Positions 8,486 through 15,081 of a DNA stretch of 15,081 nucleotides are shown piece by piece. Each line of letters starts with the position of its first letter. Positions within the stretch are counted from its first letter, which is position 1. Both the position numbers and the translations under genes were made by a program. The stretch is from Roseomonas sp. (GTDB lineage: Bacteria > Pseudomonadota > Alphaproteobacteria > Acetobacterales > Acetobacteraceae), in the NCBI GenBank assembly GCA_020249415.1, contig JADCFR010000470.1, forward strand, positions 1 to 15,081, read 5' to 3'. Below the pieces are notes generated by a model. It did not search any database. It saw only the letters and a program-made list of their open reading frames with translations, and had not been told where the DNA came from.

Positions 8486-9679
8486 ATGAATATCCATGAA
8501 TATCAGGCGAAGGAGCTGCTGCGCCGCTATGGCGTTGCAGTACTTGAAGGCCATGTCGCCTGGAATGCCGAGGAAGCCGCCGCCGCAGCGGCCAAGCTTC
8601 CTGGCCCGGTCTATGTGGTGAAATCACAAATCCATGCGGGTGGTCGCGGCGCGGGCCGCTTCAAGGAAGACCCGAATGGCAAGGGCGGTGTGCGGGTTGT
8701 GAAGTCAGCCGCCGATGTGAAGGCCGCTGCCGATGCCATGATCGGCAAGATTCTGGTGACGAAGCAAACCGGCCCCGCTGGTAAGCTGGTATCCCGCGTT
8801 TATGTCGAAGATGGCTGCGATATCGCCCGCGAATTATATCTCGGACTGCTGGTGGACCGCGCCACCTCGCGCCTGACCATCATGGCCTCCACCGAAGGCG
8901 GGATGGAGATTGAGGAAGTTGCCGAAAAGCACCCCGAGAAAATCCTGAAGGTCGCGATTGACCCGGCTTCGGGCGTCTCGGGCTTTCATGCGCGCAAGCT
9001 CGCCTTCGGGCTGGGGCTTTCGGGCAAGCAGGTTGCGTCCTTCACCAAGTTCGTCCTGGCGCTTTACGGTGCCTTTGTGGAGCTTGATTGCGCGATTGTG
9101 GAGATCAATCCGCTGGTCGTGACCGGGGCGGGGGAGATCGTGGCCCTCGATGCCAAGGTGTCCTTCGATGACAATGCGCTGTTCCGCCACAAGGATCTGG
9201 AGGCGCTGCGTGATGACAGCGAAATGGACCCGAAGGAATTGGACGCGGTCAAGAATGATCTGAATTACGTCGCCTTGGATGGTGAGATCGGCTGCATGGT
9301 CAATGGCGCGGGCCTCGCCATGGCGACGATGGACATCATCAAGCTTTATGGTTCAAGCCCGGCGAACTTCCTGGATGTCGGCGGCACCGCCACTGCAGCG
9401 CGTGTCACTGAGGCGTTTCGCATCATCACCTCGGATGCCAATGTGAAGGCCATTCTGGTGAATATCTTCGGCGGCATCGCGAAATGCGACATGATCGCGA
9501 CCGGCATTGTGGCAGCCACCAAGACGCTGTCGCTAAAAGTGCCTTTGGTGGTGCGGCTTGAAGGCACCAATGTTGATTTGGGCAAGAAGATCCTCGCCGA
9601 TAGCGGGCTTGCCATTATTGCTGCCGATAATCTGGCCGATGCGGCCAAGAAAGTCGTCGCTGCCGTGAAGGGGGCCTGA
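8486..9679 (+). CDS. sucC: Succinyl-CoA synthetase (ADP-forming) subunit beta
   Basis: With SucD it converts succinyl-CoA and phosphate to succinate and CoA with formation of ATP or GTP; the beta subunit binds the nucleotide and helps bind succinate. The 397-residue protein begins [17 protein letters not shown], the family N-terminus. It has the ATP-grasp elements [18 protein letters not shown] (about 46-63), [27 protein letters not shown], the succinate-side [22 protein letters not shown] and [13 protein letters not shown]. The start is fixed by the family sequence and the GGAGG site. The gap to sucD is three bases, so the two are translated from one message, giving equal subunits. Downstream sucA and sucB make its substrate. 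Confidence 0.97.
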   Translation: MNIHEYQAKELLRRYGVAVLEGHVAWNAEEAAAAAAKLPGPVYVVKSQIHAGGRGAGRFKEDPNGKGGVRVVKSAADVKAAADAMIGKILVTKQTGPAGKLVSRVYVEDGCDIARELYLGLLVDRATSRLTIMASTEGGMEIEEVAEKHPEKILKVAIDPASGVSGFHARKLAFGLGLSGKQVASFTKFVLALYGAFVELDCAIVEINPLVVTGAGEIVALDAKVSFDDNALFRHKDLEALRDDSEMDPKELDAVKNDLNYVALDGEIGCMVNGAGLAMATMDIIKLYGSSPANFLDVGGTATAARVTEAFRIITSDANVKAILVNIFGGIAKCDMIATGIVAATKTLSLKVPLVVRLEGTNVDLGKKILADSGLAIIAADNLADAAKKVVAAVKGA

Positions 9680-9682
9680 ACC

Positions 9683-10573
9683 ATGGCTGTTCTTGTCAAC
9701 GCCAATACCCGCGTGATGACCCAGGGCTTCACCGGTTCGCAGGGCACTTTCCATGCCGAACAGGGCATTGCCTATGGTTCGACCTATGTTGGCGGTGTCA
9801 CGCCCGGCAAGGGCGGGACCACTCATATCGGGCTACCGGTGTTTGATACGGTGGCGGAATGCGTGGCGGCAACCGGGGCCAATGCTTCCGTGATCTATGT
9901 GCCGCCACCCTTCGCCGCTGATGCCATTCTGGAAGCGATTGATGCGGAAGTGCCGCTGATTATCTGCATCACTGAAGGCATTCCGGTCTTGGATATGGTG
10001 AAGGTGAAGCGCGCGCTGGATGGGTCAAAATCCCGCCTGGTGGGGCCGAATTGCCCGGGCGTGATCACGCCGGGCGCCTGCAAGATCGGCATCATGCCGG
10101 GGCATATCCATAAGCCTGGGTCGGTCGGCATTGTCTCCCGTTCCGGGACGCTGACCTATGAGGCTGTGGCGCAAACCACCGCTGCCGGGCTTGGCCAATC
10201 AAGCTGCGTCGGCATTGGCGGTGACCCGGTGAAGGGCATGGATTTTATCGAAGTGCTGGAGATGTTCCTGGCTGACCCCGATACCAAATCCATCGTCATG
10301 ATCGGCGAGATTGGCGGGCAATCCGAAATTCTGGCGGCTGAGTACCTGAAGCGGGAGAATTTCGCCCCCGGCAAGCCGAACAAGCCGGTGGTGGGCTTCA
10401 TCGCTGGCGCCACGGCGCCCCCCGGCCGGCGCATGGGCCATGCCGGGGCGGTGATTTCCGGCGGCGCCGATACCGCGGAAGCAAAAATGGCCGCGATGAA
10501 AGCAGCGGGGATTCACGTTGCGGATAGTCCTTCTGCGCTAGGCTCCACCATGGTCAAGGCGCTTGGCGGCTGA
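9683..10573 (+). CDS. sucD: Succinyl-CoA synthetase (ADP-forming) subunit alpha
   Basis: The alpha subunit binds CoA and carries the phosphohistidine intermediate. The 296-residue protein has the CoA-binding N-terminal domain with [15 protein letters not shown] (13-27) and GGVTPGKGG, then [12 protein letters not shown] and [11 protein letters not shown], and the active site [14 protein letters not shown] with catalytic H253. SGTLTYEAV and [12 protein letters not shown] are also typical. Its ATG follows the sucC stop by three bases, with AAGGGGG (9668-9674) inside the sucC end as ribosome site. After it comes the 155-base gap before sucA, the longest in the window. Confidence 0.97.
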   Translation: MAVLVNANTRVMTQGFTGSQGTFHAEQGIAYGSTYVGGVTPGKGGTTHIGLPVFDTVAECVAATGANASVIYVPPPFAADAILEAIDAEVPLIICITEGIPVLDMVKVKRALDGSKSRLVGPNCPGVITPGACKIGIMPGHIHKPGSVGIVSRSGTLTYEAVAQTTAAGLGQSSCVGIGGDPVKGMDFIEVLEMFLADPDTKSIVMIGEIGGQSEILAAEYLKRENFAPGKPNKPVVGFIAGATAPPGRRMGHAGAVISGGADTAEAKMAAMKAAGIHVADSPSALGSTMVKALGG

Positions 10574-10728
10574 TTTCGCCCTTTAGTTGATACTGGGGGG
10601 CTGCCGCATGGGACGTTATGGCCTTATGCTCGCAGCCCTCGGCCCCGGTGCCGGGGCGTTGCACGGCACCACAAGAATACATCCGCCCAACCCCAGCATG
10701 GGTAGCCGAGGCGGGAGGGAGAAGGTTG
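10574..10728 (+). promoter_or_regulatory. sucD-sucA intergenic leader with a GC-rich palindrome
   Basis: The 155 bases hold a perfect inverted repeat GCCCCGG-TG-CCGGGGC at 10642-10657. It has no T run after it, so it is a structured leader or weak terminator rather than a strong one. The frame of sucA is open upstream to an ATG at 10618, but the extra 37 residues look unlike the family. No promoter was recognised with confidence. The gap may allow separate control of sucAB. Confidence 0.35.
10713..10725 (+). promoter_or_regulatory. Ribosome binding site deciding the sucA start
   Basis: GGGAGGGAGAAGG precedes ATG 10729. It supports this start over the in-frame ATG at 10618, which has no such site. 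Confidence 0.7.
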
Positions 10729-13599
10729 ATGGCCGGAGTGGATATTCTCGCAACCGCGATGACGGGGGCGAATGCTGCCTATCTTGCTGATCTTTACGCG
10801 AGATGGACAGAAAATCCCGGAAGCGTGGACCCCACCTTTGCGGAGCTTTTCGCTTCCCTGAATGATGAGGCTCGGGCAGTGCTGACGGATGCCTCGGGCG
10901 CATCCTGGGCGCCGCGCATCCGTGGCGCCTTCGGGCCGGAACCCGAAAAGCCGGCGCCCGCCAAGGGCGCCAAGCCGGGTGCCATGGACCCGGAAGCCAC
11001 CCGCCGCGCGGTGCTGGATTCGATCCGCGCGCTGATGCTGATCCGCAGCTATCGCGTGCGCGGGCATCTTGAAGCGCGGCTTGATCCGCTCGGCCTGCAA
11101 GTGCCGAAATCCCATCCGGAGCTTGACCCCAAGACCTATGGTTTCAATGAGGAGGATTGGGATCGCCAGATTTTCCTCGATTTCGTGCTGGGCAAGGAAA
11201 CCGCGAGCTTGCGTGAAATCCTCGCCATTTGCCGTGCTTCCTATTGCGGTTCGATCGGCGTTGAATTCATGCATATCCAGGACCCGGATCAGAAATCCTG
11301 GATCCAGCGCCGCATTGAAGGCGCGCCCTGGATTGGCGCCTTCGACAATACGCAGAAGAACCAAATTCTGCAGCAATTGACGGAAGCGGAAGGCTTTGAA
11401 GCCTTCTGTGCGCGGAAATTTGTCGGCACCAAGCGCTTCGGCTTGGAAGGGGGCGAGACCACCATCCCGGCGGTGCAGGCAGCGATTGAAACCGCCGCCA
11501 AGCAGGGGGCCAAGGAAATCGTGATCGGCATGGCGCATCGCGGGCGGCTCAATATGCTGGTCAATGTTGTCAAAAAATCCTTCACCCAGGTGTTTTCGGA
11601 ATTCAAAGGCAATTCGGCCAATCCGGACGACATCGAAAGCTCGGGCGATGTGAAGTACCATTTGGGTACCAGCACCGATATCGATATCGCCGGGAACAAG
11701 GTCCATCTGTCGCTGCAACCCAATCCTTCGCATCTGGAAGCGGTTGACCCGGTGGTGGCAGGCAAGGTGCGCGCGCGGCAGGATATGGGCGGCGATATCA
11801 AGGGCCGGCGTTCCGTGATGGGCATTCTGCTGCATGGTGACGCTGCCTTTGCCGGGCAGGGCGTGGTTTATGAAACGCTCGCGATGAGCCAATTGATCGG
11901 CTATCGCACCGGGGGCACGTTGCATATTGTCACCAATAACCAGATCGGCTTCACCACCGTGCCGGCGCATGCCTATTCCGGTTTGTATTGCACGGATGTG
12001 GCGAAATCCGTCCAGGCGCCGATCCTGCATGTGAATGGCGATGATCCGGAAGCGGTGGTATTCTGCGCGCGCCTTGCGTCAGAATTCCGCATGGTGTTCG
12101 GCGCGGATGTGGTGCTGGATATCGTTTGCTATCGCCGCCATGGCCATAATGAAAGCGATGAGCCCGCCTTCACCCAGCCGCTGATGTATAACCGCATTCG
12201 TGAAATGCGCACCACGCGCAATCTTTATGCGGAACGGCTGGCGCAGGAAGGATCGGTGCCGGCTGAATCCTCCAAGGCGATGCTCGATGCCTTCAATGCG
12301 CGCCTGGAAGAAGCCTTTGAAGCTTCGCAAGCCTATCGTCCGAACAAGGCGGATTGGCTGGAAGGCCATTGGTCCGGCCTGCGCCCGGCGGGTTCAACGG
12401 ATGAGGCGGAGCAGCTTGAAGCAACTTCGGTCGCGCCAGAGACGCTGAAGGAAATTGGTCTCGCGCTGTCGCGCGTGCCGGCCGAGTTCGGCGTCAATTC
12501 GAAAATCGCGCGGCAATTGGAACAAAAGCGCCAGGCGATTGAAACCGGGGAGGGGATTGATTGGGCCACCGGTGAGGCTTTGGCCTTCGGGTCCCTGTTG
12601 CTGGAAGGCCATCGTGTGCGCTTGTCCGGTGAGGATGTGCAGCGCGGTACCTTCAGCCATCGCCATGCGGTCTTGATTGATCAGGCGACGCAGGCGGAAT
12701 ACACGCCGCTCAATAATATCCGCGCAGGTCAGGCGAAGTTTGAAGCCTTCAATTCGCTGCTCGCGGAATTTGGCGTGCTTGGCTTTGATTACGGCTATTC
12801 GCTGGCCGATCCGAAGACGCTGGTGCTTTGGGAAGGGCAGTTTGGCGATTTCGCCAATGGCGCGCAGGTCATCATTGACCAGTTCATCGCCTCGGGTGAG
12901 ACGAAGTGGCTGCGCATGTCGGGCCTCGTGATGCTGCTGCCGCATGGCTATGAAGGTCAGGGGCCGGAACATTCCTCGGCCCGGCTTGAACGCTATTTGC
13001 AGCTTTGCGCTGAACGCAATATGCGCGTCTGCAATTTCACGACGCCGGCCAATTACTTCCATGCGCTGCGCCGGCAGATGAAGGCGAATTACCGCAAGCC
13101 CCTGGTGGTGATGACGCCGAAATCACTGCTGCGGCATAAGCTTGCCATCAGCAATCTCTCGGAATTTGGCCCCGGTAGTGGGTTCCGTTACGTGATTGAT
13201 GAGGTGGATAAGATCGCGCCGCCCAAGAAGGTGCGTCGTGTCATGCTCTGCACCGGCAAGGTCTATTATGATCTGCTGCAGGAACGCCGCGACAAGGGCA
13301 TCACGGATGTCGCGATTGTGCGGCTGGAACAGCTTTACCCCTTCCCGCGCATCAGCCTGCCGCGCGTGCTGGCGCAATATGGCAATGCGGAAGTGGTCTG
13401 GTGCCAGGAAGAGCCTGAGAATATGGGCGCGTGGAATTTCGTGGATCGCCGCATTGAAAGCGTGTTGAAGACGTTGGATATCAAGGCGAAGCGCCCCGAC
13501 TATGTGGGCCGGGAGGAGGCGGCGAGCCCTGCCACCGGCCTTGCCAAGGTGCATCAACAACAACAGGAAGCATTGGTGCGCGCGGCCCTGGCGGGCTGA
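10729..13599 (+). CDS. sucA: 2-oxoglutarate dehydrogenase E1 component
   Basis: SucA is the thiamine diphosphate-dependent E1 subunit that decarboxylates 2-oxoglutarate and passes the succinyl group to the lipoyl arm of SucB. From the chosen start the protein has 956 residues, within the usual range. The N-terminal segment [19 protein letters not shown] is the E2-interaction region of this family. [11 protein letters not shown] contains H270, followed by SGDVKYHLG and [17 protein letters not shown]. The thiamine diphosphate/Mg site runs from [10 protein letters not shown] (D371) to NNQIGFTT (N403-N404). [16 protein letters not shown] follows, and the transketolase-like C-terminal half includes [20 protein letters not shown] and [13 protein letters not shown]. 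sucB follows after 29 bases, so the two E1/E2 genes are probably one transcript. Confidence 0.97.
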   Translation: MAGVDILATAMTGANAAYLADLYARWTENPGSVDPTFAELFASLNDEARAVLTDASGASWAPRIRGAFGPEPEKPAPAKGAKPGAMDPEATRRAVLDSIRALMLIRSYRVRGHLEARLDPLGLQVPKSHPELDPKTYGFNEEDWDRQIFLDFVLGKETASLREILAICRASYCGSIGVEFMHIQDPDQKSWIQRRIEGAPWIGAFDNTQKNQILQQLTEAEGFEAFCARKFVGTKRFGLEGGETTIPAVQAAIETAAKQGAKEIVIGMAHRGRLNMLVNVVKKSFTQVFSEFKGNSANPDDIESSGDVKYHLGTSTDIDIAGNKVHLSLQPNPSHLEAVDPVVAGKVRARQDMGGDIKGRRSVMGILLHGDAAFAGQGVVYETLAMSQLIGYRTGGTLHIVTNNQIGFTTVPAHAYSGLYCTDVAKSVQAPILHVNGDDPEAVVFCARLASEFRMVFGADVVLDIVCYRRHGHNESDEPAFTQPLMYNRIREMRTTRNLYAERLAQEGSVPAESSKAMLDAFNARLEEAFEASQAYRPNKADWLEGHWSGLRPAGSTDEAEQLEATSVAPETLKEIGLALSRVPAEFGVNSKIARQLEQKRQAIETGEGIDWATGEALAFGSLLLEGHRVRLSGEDVQRGTFSHRHAVLIDQATQAEYTPLNNIRAGQAKFEAFNSLLAEFGVLGFDYGYSLADPKTLVLWEGQFGDFANGAQVIIDQFIASGETKWLRMSGLVMLLPHGYEGQGPEHSSARLERYLQLCAERNMRVCNFTTPANYFHALRRQMKANYRKPLVVMTPKSLLRHKLAISNLSEFGPGSGFRYVIDEVDKIAPPKKVRRVMLCTGKVYYDLLQERRDKGITDVAIVRLEQLYPFPRISLPRVLAQYGNAEVVWCQEEPENMGAWNFVDRRIESVLKTLDIKAKRPDYVGREEAASPATGLAKVHQQQQEALVRAALAG

Positions 13600-13628
13600 C
13601 GCGTATTGGTTTTGGAACGGATCGATCA

Positions 13629-14831
13629 ATGACCAATATTGTCGTGCCCAGCCTGGGCGAAAGCGTCTCAACCGCCACCGTCGCGCGTTGGCTGAAAAAA
13701 GCCGGTGAAGTCGTGACGGCGGATGAGCCCTTGGTGGAGCTTGAGACCGATAAGGTGACGGTGGAGGTGAATGCGCCGGTGGCCGGCGTTGTTGCCGCCA
13801 TTGCCGCTGATGCTGGCGCGGAAGTCGCACCCGGCGCTGTGCTGGGCAGCATTCAGGCCGGTGCTGCCGCTGGTGCCGCCAAGCCGGCAGCCGCGCCTGC
13901 GCCGGCGCCCAAACCTGCCGCAGCACCCGCACCCGCTGCACACCCTGCTGGCCATGCGCCACTGCCGGCGGCGGCGAAGATGATCGCCGAAGCGGGCGTT
14001 TCTGCCGCCGCGATTGGTGCAGGCTCGGGCAAGGATGGGCGCATCACCAAGGGTGATGTGCTGGCCTATTTGGCGCAGCCGGCTGCCACGCCGGCACCCG
14101 CACCCGCCGCGCGGCCTTCGCGCGCGCCGGAAGCGGGTGAGGAGCGCGTGAAAATGACGCGGCTCCGTGCCACCATCGCGCGCCGCTTGAAGGAAGCGCA
14201 GAATACGGCCGCGATGCTCACCACCTTCAATGAGGTGGATATGTCGGCTGCCATGGCGCTGCGTTCCGAATATCGCGACGCCTTTGAAAAGCGCCATGGC
14301 GTGAAGCTTGGCTTCATGTCCTTCTTTGTGAAGGCGTGTATTGCCGCGCTCAAGGAATTCCCGGCGGTGAATGCCGAGATTGATGGCGATGAGATTGTCT
14401 ATAAGAACTTCGTGCATATGGGCATTGCGGTTGGTGGGCCTTCGGGTCTGGTGGTGCCGGTGCTGCGCAATGCGGATACGATGGGCTTTGCCGAAATTGA
14501 AAAGCGCATTGGTGAATTCGGCAAGCGCGCGCGTGATGGTGCCTTGAAGCTTGAGGAATTGGCCGGTGGTTCCTTCACCATCACCAATGGCGGCATTTAT
14601 GGTTCCTTGATGTCCACGCCGATTTTGAACCCGCCGCAATCGGGTATTCTTGGCATGCACAAGATTCAGGATCGCCCCATGGCGTTGGCCGGCAAGATCG
14701 AAATCCGCCCCATGATGTATATCGCGCTATCTTATGACCACCGCATTGTGGATGGTAAGGAGGCGGTGAGCTTCCTTGTCCGCGTAAAGGAAAGCGTCGA
14801 GGATCCACGCAGGCTGATGTTGGACATTTAG
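13629..14831 (+). CDS. sucB: Dihydrolipoyllysine-residue succinyltransferase, E2 of 2-oxoglutarate dehydrogenase
   Basis: SucB forms the core of the 2-oxoglutarate dehydrogenase complex and transfers succinyl from lipoamide to CoA. The 400-residue protein has three domains. The lipoyl domain (about 1-77) carries ETDKVTVEV with lipoylated K42. A peripheral subunit-binding domain lies at about 112-149 ([14 protein letters not shown] to [12 protein letters not shown]). The catalytic domain (about 170-400) ends in [13 protein letters not shown] with catalytic H371 and D375. Two Ala/Pro-rich linkers (about 78-111 and 150-168) join them; they are the usual flexible swinging arms. The ribosome site is modest (GGAACGGA, 13614-13621). 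There is a single lipoyl domain, as usual for SucB. It closes the plus-strand operon: a strong terminator follows, and lpd (E3) is not adjacent. Confidence 0.97.
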   Translation: MTNIVVPSLGESVSTATVARWLKKAGEVVTADEPLVELETDKVTVEVNAPVAGVVAAIAADAGAEVAPGAVLGSIQAGAAAGAAKPAAAPAPAPKPAAAPAPAAHPAGHAPLPAAAKMIAEAGVSAAAIGAGSGKDGRITKGDVLAYLAQPAATPAPAPAARPSRAPEAGEERVKMTRLRATIARRLKEAQNTAAMLTTFNEVDMSAAMALRSEYRDAFEKRHGVKLGFMSFFVKACIAALKEFPAVNAEIDGDEIVYKNFVHMGIAVGGPSGLVVPVLRNADTMGFAEIEKRIGEFGKRARDGALKLEELAGGSFTITNGGIYGSLMSTPILNPPQSGILGMHKIQDRPMALAGKIEIRPMMYIALSYDHRIVDGKEAVSFLVRVKESVEDPRRLMLDI

Positions 14832-14840
14832 TTTTGGGAT

Positions 14841-14862
14841 CCAAGGGGGGTTCGCCCCTTGG
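14841..14862. repeat. Perfect inverted repeat after sucB
   Basis: CCAAGGGG (14841-14848) pairs with CCCCTTGG (14855-14862) around GGTTCG, nine bases after the sucB stop. No T run follows on either strand. It could be a transcript 3'-end stabilising hairpin or a copy of a dispersed intergenic element. Confidence 0.6.
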
Positions 14863-14871
14863 CGGGTGGGT

Positions 14872-14903
14872 ACGGGAGGGCCGAGCCCTCCCGTTTTCGT
14901 TTT
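14872..14903 (+). terminator. Intrinsic terminator of the suc operon
   Basis: ACGGGAGGGC (14872-14881) pairs perfectly with GCCCTCCCGT (14885-14894) around CGA and is followed by TTTCGTTTT. It ends at the stop codon of the convergent gene, so it separates the two transcription units. The stem would also form in the minus-strand transcript, but without a U tract there. Confidence 0.8.
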
Positions 14904-15081
14904 CAGTCAATACTCAGATTCAACCGCTGCACCCATTCCTTTTCATACTCCACCCGCGCCTTCACAAAGGCCAGGTAATCCGCGGTATTGAGATATTCGC
15001 GTGGCATATCCCAGCGGCGCACCACGGCTTGGGTTGATTCATCCTCCCAGGCTTTTTTGAAGCTGTTGTGAAGGATTTCGA
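14903..15081 (-). CDS. C-terminal part of a Bug/TctC-type tricarboxylate transporter substrate-binding protein
   Basis: Only the last 58 codons are in the window; the gene continues beyond base 15081, and TGA is at 14905-14903. The visible end includes LHNSFKKAWED, VVRRWDMPREYLNTADYLAF and VEYEKEWVQRLNL. This pattern of a helix with FKKA, a short MP...Y turn, a YLAF/VKARVEYEKE helix and a final RLNL is what the C-termini of Bug-family periplasmic receptors of tripartite tricarboxylate transporters look like. The signal peptide and ligand pocket lie outside the window, so the assignment rests on the tail only. It is convergent with sucB and takes the place where lpd often sits. Confidence 0.6.
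   Translation of the reverse strand, partial: EILHNSFKKAWEDESTQAVVRRWDMPREYLNTADYLAFVKARVEYEKEWVQRLNLSID

Noticed and set aside
10618..10728. Longer SucA N-terminus from ATG 10618
   Set aside because: The added 37 residues are unlike the family, cover the palindrome and have no ribosome site; the ATG at 10729 has GGGAGGGAGAAGG.
10587..10790. Possible 67-codon gene in the sucD-sucA gap
   Set aside because: It overlaps the sucA start in another frame, has no clear ribosome site and its sequence resembles no family I know.
13860..13980. Repetitive Ala/Pro codon stretch in sucB as a DNA repeat
   Set aside because: It is the normal flexible linker between the lipoyl and subunit-binding domains of E2 proteins.

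Overview
This window looks like a chromosomal segment of a GC-rich alphaproteobacterium. The gene order zapE-mdh-sucC-sucD-sucA-sucB is typical of that class. The LDH-like malate dehydrogenase, the hydantoinase-type genes and the Bug/TctC-type receptor fragment would fit the Acetobacteraceae (Roseomonas and relatives). The family placement is inference from gene content and composition, not from a search.

The left 6.1 kb is all on the minus strand. Read in the direction of transcription it holds two tandem paralogous GT4-type glycosyltransferases (6102-4429, then 4301-2628), followed by hyuB (2552-891) and hyuA (894 to beyond base 1). hyuB and hyuA overlap by four bases (ATGA). hyuA carries an in-frame TAA at codon 53 in an otherwise open frame, so as sequenced it is a broken gene. 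The two glycosyltransferases are both 557 codons long, align without a gap, and are about 75% identical by hand count.

The right 8.8 kb is on the plus strand and is a central-metabolism block. It starts with zapE, a division-associated AFG1-family ATPase divergent from the glycosyltransferases. Then come mdh (malate to oxaloacetate), sucC and sucD (succinyl-CoA synthetase beta and alpha), sucA (2-oxoglutarate dehydrogenase E1) and sucB (dihydrolipoyl succinyltransferase E2). Together they supply three TCA-cycle steps: 2-oxoglutarate to succinyl-CoA, succinyl-CoA to succinate with nucleotide triphosphate formation, and malate to oxaloacetate. The E3 subunit gene (lpd) is not next to sucB. A strong intrinsic terminator follows sucB, and a convergent gene for a tripartite-tricarboxylate-type substrate-binding protein begins at once and runs off the window.

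No intergenic stretch exceeds 300 bases; the longest is 155 bases (sucD-sucA). I saw no tRNA, rRNA, CRISPR array, insertion sequence or phage gene. The points most worth a second look are the hyuA nonsense codon, the glycosyltransferase pair with its shared C-terminal extension, and a perfect terminator-like hairpin between mdh and sucC. I found no convincing evidence of a wholly new system.
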